This document shows, piece after piece, positions 1 through 10,457 of a stretch of DNA of 64,000 nt (position 1 is the stretch's first letter; every line of letters begins with the position of its first letter). A program made the position numbers and the translations under genes. The notes under the pieces were generated by a model, which saw nothing but the letters and a program-made list of their open reading frames with translations, did no database searches and was not told the DNA's origin. Origin of the DNA: Ipomoea triloba (lineage: Eukaryota; Streptophyta; Magnoliopsida; Solanales; Convolvulaceae); NCBI RefSeq assembly GCF_003576645.1, contig NC_044927.1, forward strand, positions 12,392,218 through 12,456,217, written 5' to 3'.

Positions 1-1577
1 TCCGGTACGACCACAAGATGTACGGGAGCTCGTCTGCCCAGCTTCGTCCGGCCGAGTGCAACTTCTTTTTCAGTCCTTCCAGGATGGTTCGGTTCGCATT
101 CTCTACTTGACCGTTCCCTTGAGGATATGCTACGGAAGAACGGAGCGACCTGGTGCCCACCGTTGCTAAGAAATTTCGGAAATACTCGCTCTCGAACTGT
201 CTTCCGTTGTCGGTCACCAACTGAACTGGAACTCCAAAGCGGGAGATCACGTTTCGCCATATAAACCGAGCGCACTGCTGAGATGTAATCGTCGCTAGTG
301 GTTCGGCCTCTACCCATTTCGAAAAGTAGTCCACAGCAACGATTATGAAGCGGCGTCGACCGGTCAACTGCGGGAAAGGTCCCAAGATGTCTACTCCCCA
401 TTTGGCGAATGGTATTGCAGAACTGACCGGGTGATAAAAGGTGGCCGGCCTGCCTGGGACTCGAGCGTAAAGTTGACAGGGTTCACACGACTTTGCTAGT
501 GCCTCACAGTCTAATTGGATCGATGGCCAATAGTAGCCGATCAGCATTATTCTTCTTGCCAAGGCCCGGCCCCCCTGATGGGCAGAGCAAAGTCCGGAAT
601 GCAGCTCGGCCATCACTAGTTTGGCCTCAAAGCGGGTTAGACATCTCATCAGCGGCCCTCCATAAGACCGCCGGTAAAGGCGATTGTCGACTATCTGGAA
701 ACGAGGAGCTCGCAGCTTTACTTTCCTGGCTCTCTGCTCATTCTCTGGTAAGGTCCCGGTCTCTAAATATGAACGGAGGTCGGTGATCCAATCATCCGTT
801 TCTGTATTGACCGGTATCACGGGAAGCGCATCCACGCAAGCAGTCTGCAGCTCTTCCACCCGGGCGACCTTCGATATATATTCCGGAGCCTCGTGCGATA
901 GTCGGGATAACATGTCCGCATCCGCATTCTCGGCCCGTGGAATGTGCTCGGCTCTACAAGCGTCAAACGATCCCATAACGGATAAAGCATAGTCGCGGTA
1001 CCGGGCTAACCGTTCCCCTTTTGTTTCGAAAGCGCCGGTGACCTGTCCGACGACTAGGGCTGAGTCAGTCCGGATCCTCACATGCCGAGCCCCCAGAGAA
1101 CGGGCGCGTCGCAGGCCAGCTATGAAGGCCTCGTACTCCGCTTCATTGTTGGTCGGTGAGAAAGCAAGCGACAGGGCGTAGTAAACTTTGAAGCCCTCCG
1201 GGCTGGTAAGAACTATACCAGCGCCGGCGCCCTGCTTGCAGCTTGACCCATCTGTTGCAATTTCCCATTCCACCGGGGCATCGTCGGGGGTCGCCGGGGT
1301 GGTGCTGTCACGTGCTGAACATTCTACGACGAAATCTGCTACGGCTTGTCCTTTGATGGCCGGTCTCGGCGTGTATTCAATTGCGAACTGGGTCAACATC
1401 ATTGCCCACTTAATTAACCGACCGGAGGAAGTGGTCGTCCGGAGTATGGCCCCTATCGGTTGATCGGTGAGCACCCGAATCACCCGGCCTTGGAAGTATG
1501 GCGTTAACTTCTTCGCGGTCGTGTACAACGCGAATACGACCTTCTCCAGCCGGGTATACCGCAGTTCAGAGCACTGC
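1..1577 (-). pseudogene. Ty3 pol 3' part: RNase H and integrase, partial
   Basis: Reading the minus strand from about 1577 down to 1, one frame stays open through both domains and leaves the window. It starts in the RT-linked RNase H (RYTRLEKVVFALYTTAKK). A second, Tat-type RNase H follows, with candidate acidic residues in TDGSS, NNEAEYEA and TDSALV. Next is an integrase HHCC finger (ELH, SAH, DCEALAKSCEPC, about 475-610) and the integrase core. The catalytic triad is visible: Asp codon 389-391 (WGVDILGP), Asp codon 209-211 (TDNGRQF) and Glu codon 101-103 (NGQVENANR). The last two are separated by exactly 35 residues, the D,D(35)E signature. The integrase would insert the cDNA and the RNase H would remove the RNA template. 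This half looks intact, but its link to RT is broken at about 1577, so it would not be made as a normal polyprotein. Confidence 0.88.
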
Positions 1578-2609
1578 GCTGATAGCGCGGTCCGATGCGG
1601 AGAGATAAATCTGCAACTCTTCACCAGGTTCCGGCCTGGACAACACTATCGGTGAGGCCAAGTACTCTTTCAAACTTTCGAAAGCCCGTTGACACTCATC
1701 AGTCCACATGAAGGCGGATGTCTTCTTTAGTGTCTGGAAGAAAGGGTGTGCCCGCTCAGCAAGTTTTGAGAGGAAGCGGCTCAAGGCGGCCAGTCGACCA
1801 GTTAGCTGTTGAACTTCTCTAACCGTGGCCGGCGGCCTCATGTCGATTATCGCCTTCACTTTCGCGGGGTTCGGCTCGATTCCTCTCCTTGTCATCATAA
1901 ACCCGAGAAACTTCCCGGTCTGCACTGCGAAAGTACATTTGGCCGGGTTGAGTCTCAGCCGGTTATATCTCATGATCTCAAAGCTCTGTCTCAGGTCGGA
2001 CGCGTGGTCATACTTATCTTTACTTTTTACCAGCATGTCATCGATGTAGGCCTCCATCGTTTTACCGATCAGCTCTCCGAACAAGGTGTTCACCATTCTC
2101 TGGTAAGTTGCACCGGCATTGCGGAGACCGAATGGCATAACTCGGTAGCAGTATAGACCGTCTGGAGTAATGAATGCTGTCTTGGCTTCGTCCTCTTCGG
2201 CCATCATCACCTGGTGATAGCCCTTGAAAGCGTCCATAAAACTTAAGAGCTCTGCGCCTGCGGTCTCGTCGACCATCTGGTGGATACTCGGGAAAGGGAA
2301 CGGGTCTAGCGGGCACGCCTTGTTGAGGTCCGTATAATCCACGCACATCCTCCAGGCTGGGGGCTTAGGGACGAGAACTACGTTTGCTAACCACTCGGGG
2401 TAGTGAACCTCCCGTATGTGTCCGGCCGCTACCAAAGATTTCGTTTCGGAGCGAACGAACTCTCGTCGGTCGGACGCCAGGTGTCTCTGCTTCTGCTTGA
2501 CCGGTCGGGAGCCAGGGCGTACGGCTAACCTATGGCATATTGTCTGGCGGTCGATACCAGGCATATCTTCCGGTCCCCAGGCCAGGATGTCGGCGTATTC
2601 CCGAAGGAC
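1566..2609 (-). pseudogene. Ty3/Tat reverse transcriptase
   Basis: A 332-codon minus-strand frame (2564-1566) covers the RT palm and fingers. Visible blocks include the LAANVV-type PEWLANVVLVPKP, the FKGYHQVMM block, FITPDGLYCYRVMPFGL, and the catalytic YIDDMLVKS with both Asp. The frame is open upstream of its first Met to the N at 2610, so the Met is not a true start; RT would be released from a polyprotein. It ends at a stop (1566-1568) directly after ISAVL, whereas the expected downstream RNase H text (ELRYTRLEK) is present in another frame a few bases on. This indicates a small deletion plus frameshift. Catalytic residues are intact, but the protein is severed from RNase H and integrase. 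Confidence 0.88.
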
Positions 2610-2610
2610 N
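2610..2610. other. Ambiguous base (N) marking an assembly join inside the Tat-like element
   Basis: A single N separates the RT frame on its left from a gag-like N-terminal segment on its right. Only a few dozen bases lie between the RT start and the gag N-terminus, so most of gag (including any zinc knuckle) and all of the protease are absent. The N most likely stands for a gap of unknown length rather than one base. A real internal deletion that happens to coincide with the N is the alternative. Confidence 0.75.
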
Positions 2611-3133
2611 CGATTCGGTCTAGAACACTGACTCTCGGCGGCTCTTCTTGGGCTGGGGGTGGCTTGGAACCTGAGGTGCCCAAACGCGACAGAGCAGGTC
2701 GACGCGCCGATGTCGGTTCTCGTAATCTAGAGGAGATCGGTCGCCTTTCAGACTGCGCCCTCCTAGCGGGCGAGTGGGTGGCTGCAGCCTCGATCGTCGT
2801 AGTATCCGGATGAGGGACCGGCGGCTGAGTGTGCAGCTGAGTGGGCGGTGCCGGCTGGAACGGGAAAGGAGGGGCGTAAGGCGTCGGATAGAAACGAGGG
2901 GAAGTGGTCCACCAATGAGCGGTCGGATCAAGCGGGTATGGTGGGTATTGGTACGGTATCGGCCCGACCGGTATAGGGAATGCTTGGGGAGGGTGAATCA
3001 TGTTGACAGGATCAGCCGCCGGCGGACTAGTGGTATTGCTCGGGTCGTCTCTAGAGCTAAGGCGGGAACGTAGGTCGGGAGGTACCTCCAGCTCTGGATC
3101 CGCAGCGGCAAAATAATCCATATATGGGTACAT
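2611..3133 (-). pseudogene. gag-like N-terminal fragment of the Tat-like element
   Basis: Minus-strand frame starting at an ATG at 3131-3133, about 48 bp downstream of the PBS, which is where gag should begin. It encodes about 174 residues rich in Pro, Tyr, Thr and Ser (for example PYPLDPTAHW) followed by an Arg/Ser-rich stretch. It resembles the disordered N-terminus of Tat gag proteins; no capsid or zinc-knuckle motif is reached before the N at 2610. The role would be to begin the capsid precursor. Start choice is positional. The frame reads through the N only by chance of the placeholder base. Confidence 0.6.
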
Positions 3134-3180
3134 GCTTGGAGATTGAAGTTAGGTAGAACGGGACTCGGCTTGTTACTTCG

Positions 3181-3198
3181 TCCCCACAGACGGCGCCA
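3181..3198 (-). other. Primer-binding site of the Tat-like element
   Basis: Minus strand reads TGGCGCCGTCTGTGGGGA, separated from the LTR by a 3-base spacer (3199-3201). This is where a tRNA 3' end primes minus-strand DNA synthesis; the TGG start matches a tRNA CCA end. Tat-type elements commonly carry this sequence. I did not assign the tRNA isotype. Confidence 0.85.
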
Positions 3199-3201
3199 AA
3201 A

Positions 3202-3634
3202 TGATACGGAATAATACGGAAGAGTATATTCGTATTAATATATGGTAGAGTACAGGAAAAAATACTCTAAGTGTGACCGAGCTCCGTGACAGTGGGTCAG
3301 CGGCTCCCGGTCTCTTTAGCTGCTGTTCCAGAGGTCCCAGCAAAAAGCCCCTCTCTCTACATTAAATGTGCCTTTTATAGCGGATATGGCCAGGCCTACT
3401 CCGGTCGGGCTGCATGCAGGACACGTGGCAGACATGCACCGGTCACGCTATCGGTCCAATGCGCTTATGATAGGTGGATATGAGACCCCCACTTCGAATC
3501 CCGCCCGGGTTGCCGCGGCGACCCGGAGTGTATTGTACAAGGCTCGTCAGACCGGGAATTGAATCTAAGGGCCTGGCTGAGTCCTTTTTCAGAGAGAGAG
3601 ATCGGGATACGGAGACCGGATTTTAGCCCTATCA
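3202..3634 (-). repeat. 5' LTR of the Tat-like element
   Basis: A 433-bp segment bounded by TGATA...TATCA inverted ends and adjoining the PBS. On the minus strand CTATAAAA (3373-3380) is a good TATA box for the element promoter. The partner LTR is outside the window, so divergence and TSD cannot be checked. Confidence 0.8.
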
Positions 3635-3775
3635 TATACTATCAAATATAATACTAAATCAGAAATAAAATATGTATTACTTATATGAGAAATTGTAATA
3701 CTTTTACAATTATAAGTGCAACATTACTTATAAGAGAAATATAATATTTTTTATGAAAAAAGTAATATAACACTC

Positions 3776-3850
3776 CACTAAGGATTGAGCCCATGCCCTC
3801 CTATTTGTGAAAGCCATTTCATGCCACTTAACCACAAGATCCTTGACTAA
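3776..3850 (-). mobile_element. tRNA-derived SINE-like unit (head)
   Basis: On the minus strand an A-box-like TGGTTAAGTGG (3824-3834) is followed about 30 bp later by a B-box-like GGGCTCAATCC (3782-3792), the spacing of an internal RNA polymerase III promoter. It lies next to a second unit of the same design. No clear poly-A tail or TSD, so this is probably a decayed or truncated copy. A tRNA pseudogene is the alternative. Confidence 0.5.
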
Positions 3851-3897
3851 AACATATCACTTAATTATGATAAGTGTTAAAATTGTATTAAACATAC

Positions 3898-4030
3898 TTT
3901 TTTTTTTAGTTCATAGACACTTTCTCAACCTACTGAAGCACAAAGAGTTGGAGGCTCGAACCCACTCCCATAATCCATGTGAGAGTGTAAACCAGAACAC
4001 CAGGTGCCACTAGACCACAAGGTCTTTAGC
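3898..4030 (-). mobile_element. tRNA-derived SINE, short
   Basis: Minus strand shows an A box TGGTCTAGTGG (4007-4017) and a B box GGTTCGAGCCT (3952-3962), then a body ending in a run of ten A (T run at 3898-3907 on the plus strand). This head-body-tail arrangement is that of a plant SINE transcribed by RNA polymerase III. TSDs were not found by eye, so the ends are approximate. Confidence 0.6.
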
Positions 4031-4857
4031 AGAAAAGAATCCATATAGATCTTCAAAAAAAAAAAAAATATCCATATATAGTTGTACGGTTCATGTACCG
4101 ACAAGTGAATGAATGTTTTTGAACGACGTACGACTGTGTACACAGTTCATGGAATGCTGTCCTCTTTCATCTCTTACCTCCAGCTGTAGTACCCACACTC
4201 CACTCTTCATTTTCTACCTACTTCCCACTTATACTTCCCTACTGGTGGGCAGAGTACAATAAAAAGTCAAATTTTACCCTCGATGATTAAACAAAGACCG
4301 GTAAAGTATTTAAAGATCAGTTCAGCGGACCAGCACTCAACGTCTCTAAAACACGATGACATTCTATAAAGAAATAAAATTATACACTCCCTACAAACTA
4401 TAGCTTTTAGCGTAGTGGTAAGCGCTTACTTAATTCTAACAAGTGACATAATATATTTCTATGTCAATTTGTGTAATGCCGAATGTATCGGCCACAGTCA
4501 TTTATATAATATATAATTGTATCATATGTGATTTGAAACAATTATCAATAATATTTGATATAATCATCCATAATTTTGTAATGCATACAGCTCCTATTTT
4601 GTACTGCGTATCTTATAACATAAAAGTAACACTTCTGATTAGTTAATTGTCAAAGAGCAATATTATTTATAGTTTGATTAAATAATTTACTAATCACAGT
4701 ACATTATTATATGAGAAAGTATTTTATTTAATTTCCAAGAGTTTCTATACTTTTTCATAATATAATTTATCAGGTACACCCATATATGTGAAAAAGTAGA
4801 ATTGGATAAGGTCAAGTTATATAAGTTAGATCAATTCTTTTATCTTCCCCTTTTTAA

Positions 4858-4858
4858 A

Positions 4859-4895
<37 letters not shown>
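4858..4895. repeat. (ATT)n microsatellite
   Basis: About 11 uninterrupted TTA/ATT units in AT-rich flank. Confidence 0.95.
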
Positions 4896-5012
4896 TATAC
4901 ATAAATTCTTAAATAATATAATCATCAAAATAAAATATAAAATTCCACAACTGTACTTGTGTACACCCTGCACGTACACAAAATTAAGTTATAATAATGA
5001 GAAAGATGACGA

Positions 5013-5290
5013 TGTTATAAATGTTTTATTTGATGGCCATTAAACCTTAGGACTCTCCATTTGCCTTCCATTATTTCATTGTTTATGTTAAAGGAAATGA
5101 AAGGTTGTGGAATGTGTATATATTGATATGGATTGCTTAATGAATGTATGAGCTCTTGTGATCTTGTGTTCTTGTTCTTCTTCTCCTTTTCCCTTTTCTC
5201 TACACTATATTATCATATACATAATCTCCGAGCAATTACCGGGTAATCACCACACGAGAACTGAGTTAATCGATAAGCCAAATCACAACA
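5013..5290 (+). repeat. 5' LTR of Copia-1
   Basis: Starts TGTTATAAATG and ends ATCACAACA. It differs from the 3' LTR at about three positions by eye, all substitutions. It is followed directly by a primer-site-like CGTTATCAGCACGAG (5291-5305), which is not the usual initiator-Met primer site; the tRNA is unassigned. Confidence 0.95.
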
Positions 5291-5955
5291 CGTTATCAGC
5301 ACGAGTGTTCTATATCTCCGGTGAACGGTACTGGTTTCTTAAAAGATTCTTATTATTTATTCCTATGCCTTTGTCTAAATTTTTCATGAGACCCTGGTTG
5401 TTTGATAATGAATTTATATTGGATGTATTTTTTTTTCTGCCGATGTGTTTCCTTCTGCTTCATCTTTGCTTTAATATATGGTGTTAGTGTTAGAATATCC
5501 ATATTCCAAATTTTAATTTAGCAAACCACAGTATATATATATATCCCTATTCATCTTTACAATTTCATATTACGTATCCATATATTTTTCTTTTGTTTAT
5601 TAGAGGAAAAGGAAAAAGGATACTTGTTGCTGCGCATTATGTATGTATATAATGATATATGTATAAAACTTTTCATTATGCAATTTTATATATTCGTACT
5701 TATATATACATATAAATGTAAATAATTTTGTATATGCATGTTTGTATATTCGGATGTGATATTTTGGATGTATACATACGTGCATATATATTTTTGTTCG
5801 TCAACATATATATACGAGTTAATATATATGTGTGTAATATTTGTATATGTAATAGAGAGATAATGGTTTTTGCATTATTCCCCATTATTGGCTTTTATGT
5901 TCTTTTTGGGAAATGCATCCAAAATGACTGCATGGATAATATGTTTTTGTAGATC
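5291..5955 (+). other. Untranslated leader of Copia-1
   Basis: A 665-bp leader between LTR and gag. It begins with the putative PBS and becomes very AT-rich with TATATA-type simple sequence around 5500-5860. Short frames here on either strand are composition artefacts. Confidence 0.7.
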
Positions 5956-6937
5956 ATGTCTTCTATCACTAAACGAGAATTTACTGAGCTCTCACTTGAC
6001 GGAGGTAACTATTTAACTTGGGCCCTAGACATCGAGATTCATCTCGCGTCTAAAGAATTGAGCCAAACCATTGTTGCTATGTCACAGTGTACTGACGCCC
6101 AGAAGGCGCAGGCTCTCATTTTCTTACGTCACCACTTGAACCACGACCTGAAAAATGAATACCTAACTGAAAACGATCGGACCCTTTTGCATTATGGAAG
6201 TCCCTGAAGGACCGTTTTGACCAGCAGTCATCAATTGTACTCCCTCAAGCCCAATTTGACTGGCTTAATCTTAGGTTTCAAGACTATAAGTCAGTAATTG
6301 ATTACAATTCGGTCCTTCATAAAATAGTCTCGCAACTAAAGCTCTACAAACAAGAAGTTTCAGAGAAAGATTTAATTGAAAAGACCCTATCACTTTTCAT
6401 GCGAGTAACCTTGTACTCCAGCAGCAGTACAGGGCAAAGAATTATGAAAAGCATTCTGAGTTTATATCTGCACTTCTTGTGGCCGAGAAGCACAACCAGT
6501 TGTTGATGAAAAACCATAATGCACGATCGGCTGGTTCTACCCCAGTGCCTGAAGCACATCATATTGCCCAGGGAAGCAATTCTAGAAGGGGTCGAGGAAG
6601 GGGTCGTGGTAGAGGTCACGGTCGAAACAACCGAAGTGGTAGAGGCAAAGGCGGCAATGACTCCCGGGTCCAAGATAAGAAACGGAGTGATCAAGGTTCA
6701 TCGAGGTCACAAATTTGCTATCGGTGTGGGTGTGAGGGGCACTGGTCTCGTACGTGCCGCACACCAAAGCATCTGGTTGAAGCATACAAAATGATGCAAA
6801 GGAAAAATGATAAGCAGCCATCAGGAAGAGAATCTCATCATACTAATACTAATTTTCCTGAAGCAAATGCAGTAATGAATGATGATGACGATGACCTTCT
6901 AAAATATGAGCTTGAAGACTTTGGTGATCAGGAGTGA
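5956..6937 (+). pseudogene. Copia-1 gag
   Basis: The N-terminal capsid region starts at ATG 5956 (MSSITKREFTELSLDGGNY), a typical copia gag opening in which the protein packages element RNA. The frame breaks near 6195, continues in a second frame to about 6390, then in a third to the stop at 6937. Each segment matches the expected continuation, so there are two frameshifts. The last segment holds an Arg/Gly-rich RNA-binding stretch (about 6575-6660), the zinc knuckle CYRCGCEGHWSRTC (about 6718-6760, CX2CX4HX4C intact), and an acidic tail ending YELEDFGDQE. A second, partial copy of the tail at 8540-8862 is the duplicated segment. Confidence 0.88.
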
Positions 6938-7375
6938 TTTGTTTATGTTTGTGGGTTATGAACCTATGTTTTTTTTTTAATCATTTTCATGACTTAGCAT
7001 CTATGTTTTCTATTTTATCATGATGCATGGTTCGTTTTTTTTTACTCTTTACTTACTTTTTTTTTGTGCGAATTTGATAAGTAAATAATGAATAGCCACT
7101 GTATGAGAAGTTACCTTCCAAAGTGATCGTTCAGCTTTCTGACCGATAGGTAAAAGTTAGTAGTCTTCCTAAAGTTACCTTCGGAAGAAATTTTTCTGAG
7201 GGCAACTTTCGAAGGTTTCCTACTTTCCTGAAAGAATTCCTTTACTTCACGAGTTTTACTTCCTAGAAGGATCTTACTTTTTAAAAGAAGTTACTCGTCA
7301 TGATCACTTATTTGATCTGATTTTCTTTTGGTTTTTACCTCTCAGATCTTACAGCATTACAAAATCATTGTCCAC
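6938..7375 (+). other. Non-coding spacer between gag and pol of Copia-1
   Basis: About 440 bp without a usable frame, containing T-runs and repeated AGTTACCTTCC/TTACCTTCGGAAG-like strings. Copia elements usually encode gag and pol in one frame, so a spacer here is noteworthy. The identical spacer at 8863-9300 is part of the assembly duplication and is not independent evidence. Confidence 0.6.
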
Positions 7376-8538
7376 ACAATGGAGCATGAACCAACATTGT
7401 GTTTGGTGGATAGTGCAACCACACATACTATCCTTACGGATAGGAGGTTTTTTCGTACCTTGAACAAATCAAGTAGTAATATTACTACCATTACTAATGA
7501 TGAGGTATAAATAGTCGGCTCCGGAAGAGCATCCATCATCCTCCCTAAGGGTACAAAGCTACTAATTGAAAATGCTTTGTTGTATCCCCAATCTAAACGA
7601 ACCTTGCTGAGTTTCAGGGATATTCGATCAAATGGTTTTCATATCGAAACCAAGACTAAGAACAATGATGAGTTCTTAATCATGACACAGTTGATCTCTG
7701 GTAAAAAACAAGAGGTTGAGGAACTTGCCTCCTTATCGTCAGGGTTATATTATACCTATATACAACCCAATAATTCATGTGTTGCATTAACCATGAAACT
7801 AAAAAATCCACATTCTTTTCAGTTGTGGCATGACCGTCTCGGTCATCCTGGGCAGAATATGATGGGTCGGATCATATCTAATTCTGCTGGCCATAACCTT
7901 TTAAGATCTCATGTACTTTCGCCAAATATGTTTACATGTGTTGCTTGTGCGAAAGGTAAATATATTATACGCCCGTCGCGTACTAAGGTTGGACATGAGT
8001 CGCCTATTTTTCTGCAAAGATTGTAGGGCGATATTTGTGGACTAATCAGTCCACCTTCTAGGCCATTTAGATATTTTATGGTCCTTATTGATGCTTCCAC
8101 TCGTTGGACTCATGTTAGTCTATTGTCCACGAGGAACAAAGCTTTCGCAAAATTTATTGCGAAAATTATAGAGTTAAATGCCCAATTCCCAGATTATCCA
8201 ATTAAATCAATAAGAATGGATAATGCTGGAGAATTCACATCAACAGCTTTCAATGATTATTGTATGGCCTTGGGCATCAAAGTGGAGCATCCTGTACCTT
8301 ATGTCCATACTCAGAATGGTCTAGCTGAATCTCTGATTAAGTGTATTAAATTAATTGCTAGACCATTATTGCAAAAGTCCAGTTTACCGGTTTCTTGTTG
8401 GGGACATGCAGTATTGCATGCTGCAGCTTTAATACAAATCTGACCCACTGCGTATCATGATTATTCCCCCTTGCAACTACTACGTGGCGTAGAACCCAAT
8501 ATTTCCCATCTGCGTGTATTCGGGTGTGCAGTCTATAC
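7376..8538 (+). pseudogene. Copia-1 protease and integrase, first (duplicated) copy
   Basis: One reading frame holds the protease (CLVDSATTHTILTD, with Asp-Ser-Ala at the active site), the gag-pre-integrase HDRLGHPGQNMM and C-X2-C of the zinc region, and the integrase core with IRMDNAGEFTS and HTQNGLAES. In-frame stops interrupt it at 7508-7510 (TAA), 8024-8026 (TAG) and 8441-8443 (TGA). All are compatible with C-to-T changes of CAA, CAG and CGA. The frame then hits the N at 8539. This copy is base-for-base the same as 9301-10457 as far as I compared, so it is probably one locus represented twice. Confidence 0.85.
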
Positions 8539-8539
8539 N
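8539..8539. other. Ambiguous base (N) at a duplication junction
   Basis: Left of the N the sequence is in the integrase region (equivalent to about 10500). Right of it the sequence restarts at the gag position equivalent to 6615. A single N here indicates two contigs scaffolded with an unrecognised 1.9-kb overlap. Confidence 0.85.
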
Positions 8540-10457
8540 GTCACGGTCGAAACAACCGAAGTGGTAGAGGCAAAGGCGGCAATGACTCCCGGGTCCAAGA
8601 TAAGAAACGGAGTGATCAAGGTTCATCGAGGTCACAAATTTGCTATCGGTGTGGGTGTGAGGGGCACTGGTCTCGTACGTGCCGCACACCAAAGCATCTG
8701 GTTGAAGCATACAAAATGATGCAAAGGAAAAATGATAAGCAGCCATCAGGAAGAGAATCTCATCATACTAATACTAATTTTCCTGAAGCAAATGCAGTAA
8801 TGAATGATGATGACGATGACCTTCTAAAATATGAGCTTGAAGACTTTGGTGATCAGGAGTGATTTGTTTATGTTTGTGGGTTATGAACCTATGTTTTTTT
8901 TTTAATCATTTTCATGACTTAGCATCTATGTTTTCTATTTTATCATGATGCATGGTTCGTTTTTTTTTACTCTTTACTTACTTTTTTTTTGTGCGAATTT
9001 GATAAGTAAATAATGAATAGCCACTGTATGAGAAGTTACCTTCCAAAGTGATCGTTCAGCTTTCTGACCGATAGGTAAAAGTTAGTAGTCTTCCTAAAGT
9101 TACCTTCGGAAGAAATTTTTCTGAGGGCAACTTTCGAAGGTTTCCTACTTTCCTGAAAGAATTCCTTTACTTCACGAGTTTTACTTCCTAGAAGGATCTT
9201 ACTTTTTAAAAGAAGTTACTCGTCATGATCACTTATTTGATCTGATTTTCTTTTGGTTTTTACCTCTCAGATCTTACAGCATTACAAAATCATTGTCCAC
9301 ACAATGGAGCATGAACCAACATTGTGTTTGGTGGATAGTGCAACCACACATACTATCCTTACGGATAGGAGGTTTTTTCGTACCTTGAACAAATCAAGTA
9401 GTAATATTACTACCATTACTAATGATGAGGTATAAATAGTCGGCTCCGGAAGAGCATCCATCATCCTCCCTAAGGGTACAAAGCTACTAATTGAAAATGC
9501 TTTGTTGTATCCCCAATCTAAACGAACCTTGCTGAGTTTCAGGGATATTCGATCAAATGGTTTTCATATCGAAACCAAGACTAAGAACAATGATGAGTTC
9601 TTAATCATGACACAGTTGATCTCTGGTAAAAAACAAGAGGTTGAGGAACTTGCCTCCTTATCGTCAGGGTTATATTATACCTATATACAACCCAATAATT
9701 CATGTGTTGCATTAACCATGAAACTAAAAAATCCACATTCTTTTCAGTTGTGGCATGACCGTCTCGGTCATCCTGGGCAGAATATGATGGGTCGGATCAT
9801 ATCTAATTCTGCTGGCCATAACCTTTTAAGATCTCATGTACTTTCGCCAAATATGTTTACATGTGTTGCTTGTGCGAAAGGTAAATATATTATACGCCCG
9901 TCGCGTACTAAGGTTGGACATGAGTCGCCTATTTTTCTGCAAAGATTGTAGGGCGATATTTGTGGACTAATCAGTCCACCTTCTAGGCCATTTAGATATT
10001 TTATGGTCCTTATTGATGCTTCCACTCGTTGGACTCATGTTAGTCTATTGTCCACGAGGAACAAAGCTTTCGCAAAATTTATTGCGAAAATTATAGAGTT
10101 AAATGCCCAATTCCCAGATTATCCAATTAAATCAATAAGAATGGATAATGCTGGAGAATTCACATCAACAGCTTTCAATGATTATTGTATGGCCTTGGGC
10201 ATCAAAGTGGAGCATCCTGTACCTTATGTCCATACTCAGAATGGTCTAGCTGAATCTCTGATTAAGTGTATTAAATTAATTGCTAGACCATTATTGCAAA
10301 AGTCCAGTTTACCGGTTTCTTGTTGGGGACATGCAGTATTGCATGCTGCAGCTTTAATACAAATCTGACCCACTGCGTATCATGATTATTCCCCCTTGCA
10401 ACTACTACGTGGCGTAGAACCCAATATTTCCCATCTGCGTGTATTCGGGTGTGCAGT
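8540..10457 (+). repeat. Exact direct duplication of 6615-8532 (offset 1925)
   Basis: The segment repeats gag 3' part, spacer, protease and integrase with the same stops at 9433-9435, 9949-9951 and 10366-10368. I saw no substitutions between copies, whereas the LTRs of the same element already differ by about 1%. Together with the N at the junction, an assembly artefact is much more likely than a real tandem duplication. Confidence 0.85.

Larger units (their letters stand above)
1..3634 (-). mobile_element. Tat-like Ty3/gypsy retrotransposon, 5' portion, truncated by the window
   Basis: On the minus strand the order is LTR (3202-3634), primer-binding site, gag-like N-terminus, an N gap, reverse transcriptase, RNase H and integrase, running off the window at position 1. 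The order RT, RNase H, integrase is diagnostic of Ty3/gypsy. The PBS type, the YIDDMLVKS RT motif and an extra RNase H with a TNNEAEYEA motif point to the Tat lineage; this lineage call comes from family knowledge and was not aligned. The base composition is much more GC-rich than the AT-rich flank to the right. The 3' LTR lies outside the window, so neither TSD nor age can be read. The copy is defective: gag and protease are mostly missing and the RT/RNase H junction is frameshifted. Confidence 0.9.
3635..5012. other. AT-rich flank without recognised genes
   Basis: AT-rich DNA to the left of Copia-1. It contains two SINE-like units (3776-3850 and 3898-4030), a third tRNA A-box-like string at about 4412-4422 without a matching B box, and an ATT microsatellite (4858-4895). 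Short frames here are low-complexity. The segment continues after Copia-1 at 13525, as shown by the shared TSD GACGA. Confidence 0.6.

Noticed and set aside
493..1655. Plus-strand frames over the Tat-like element
   Set aside because: They overlap the minus-strand RNase H and integrase frame, which has clear motifs; the plus frames show none.
4403..4430. tRNA gene suggested by TAGCGTAGTGGTAAGCGC
   Set aside because: A-box-like only; no anticodon arm, B box or acceptor pairing was found.
5600..5952. Several short Ile/Tyr-rich frames on both strands
   Set aside because: They come from AT-rich simple sequence in the Copia-1 leader.
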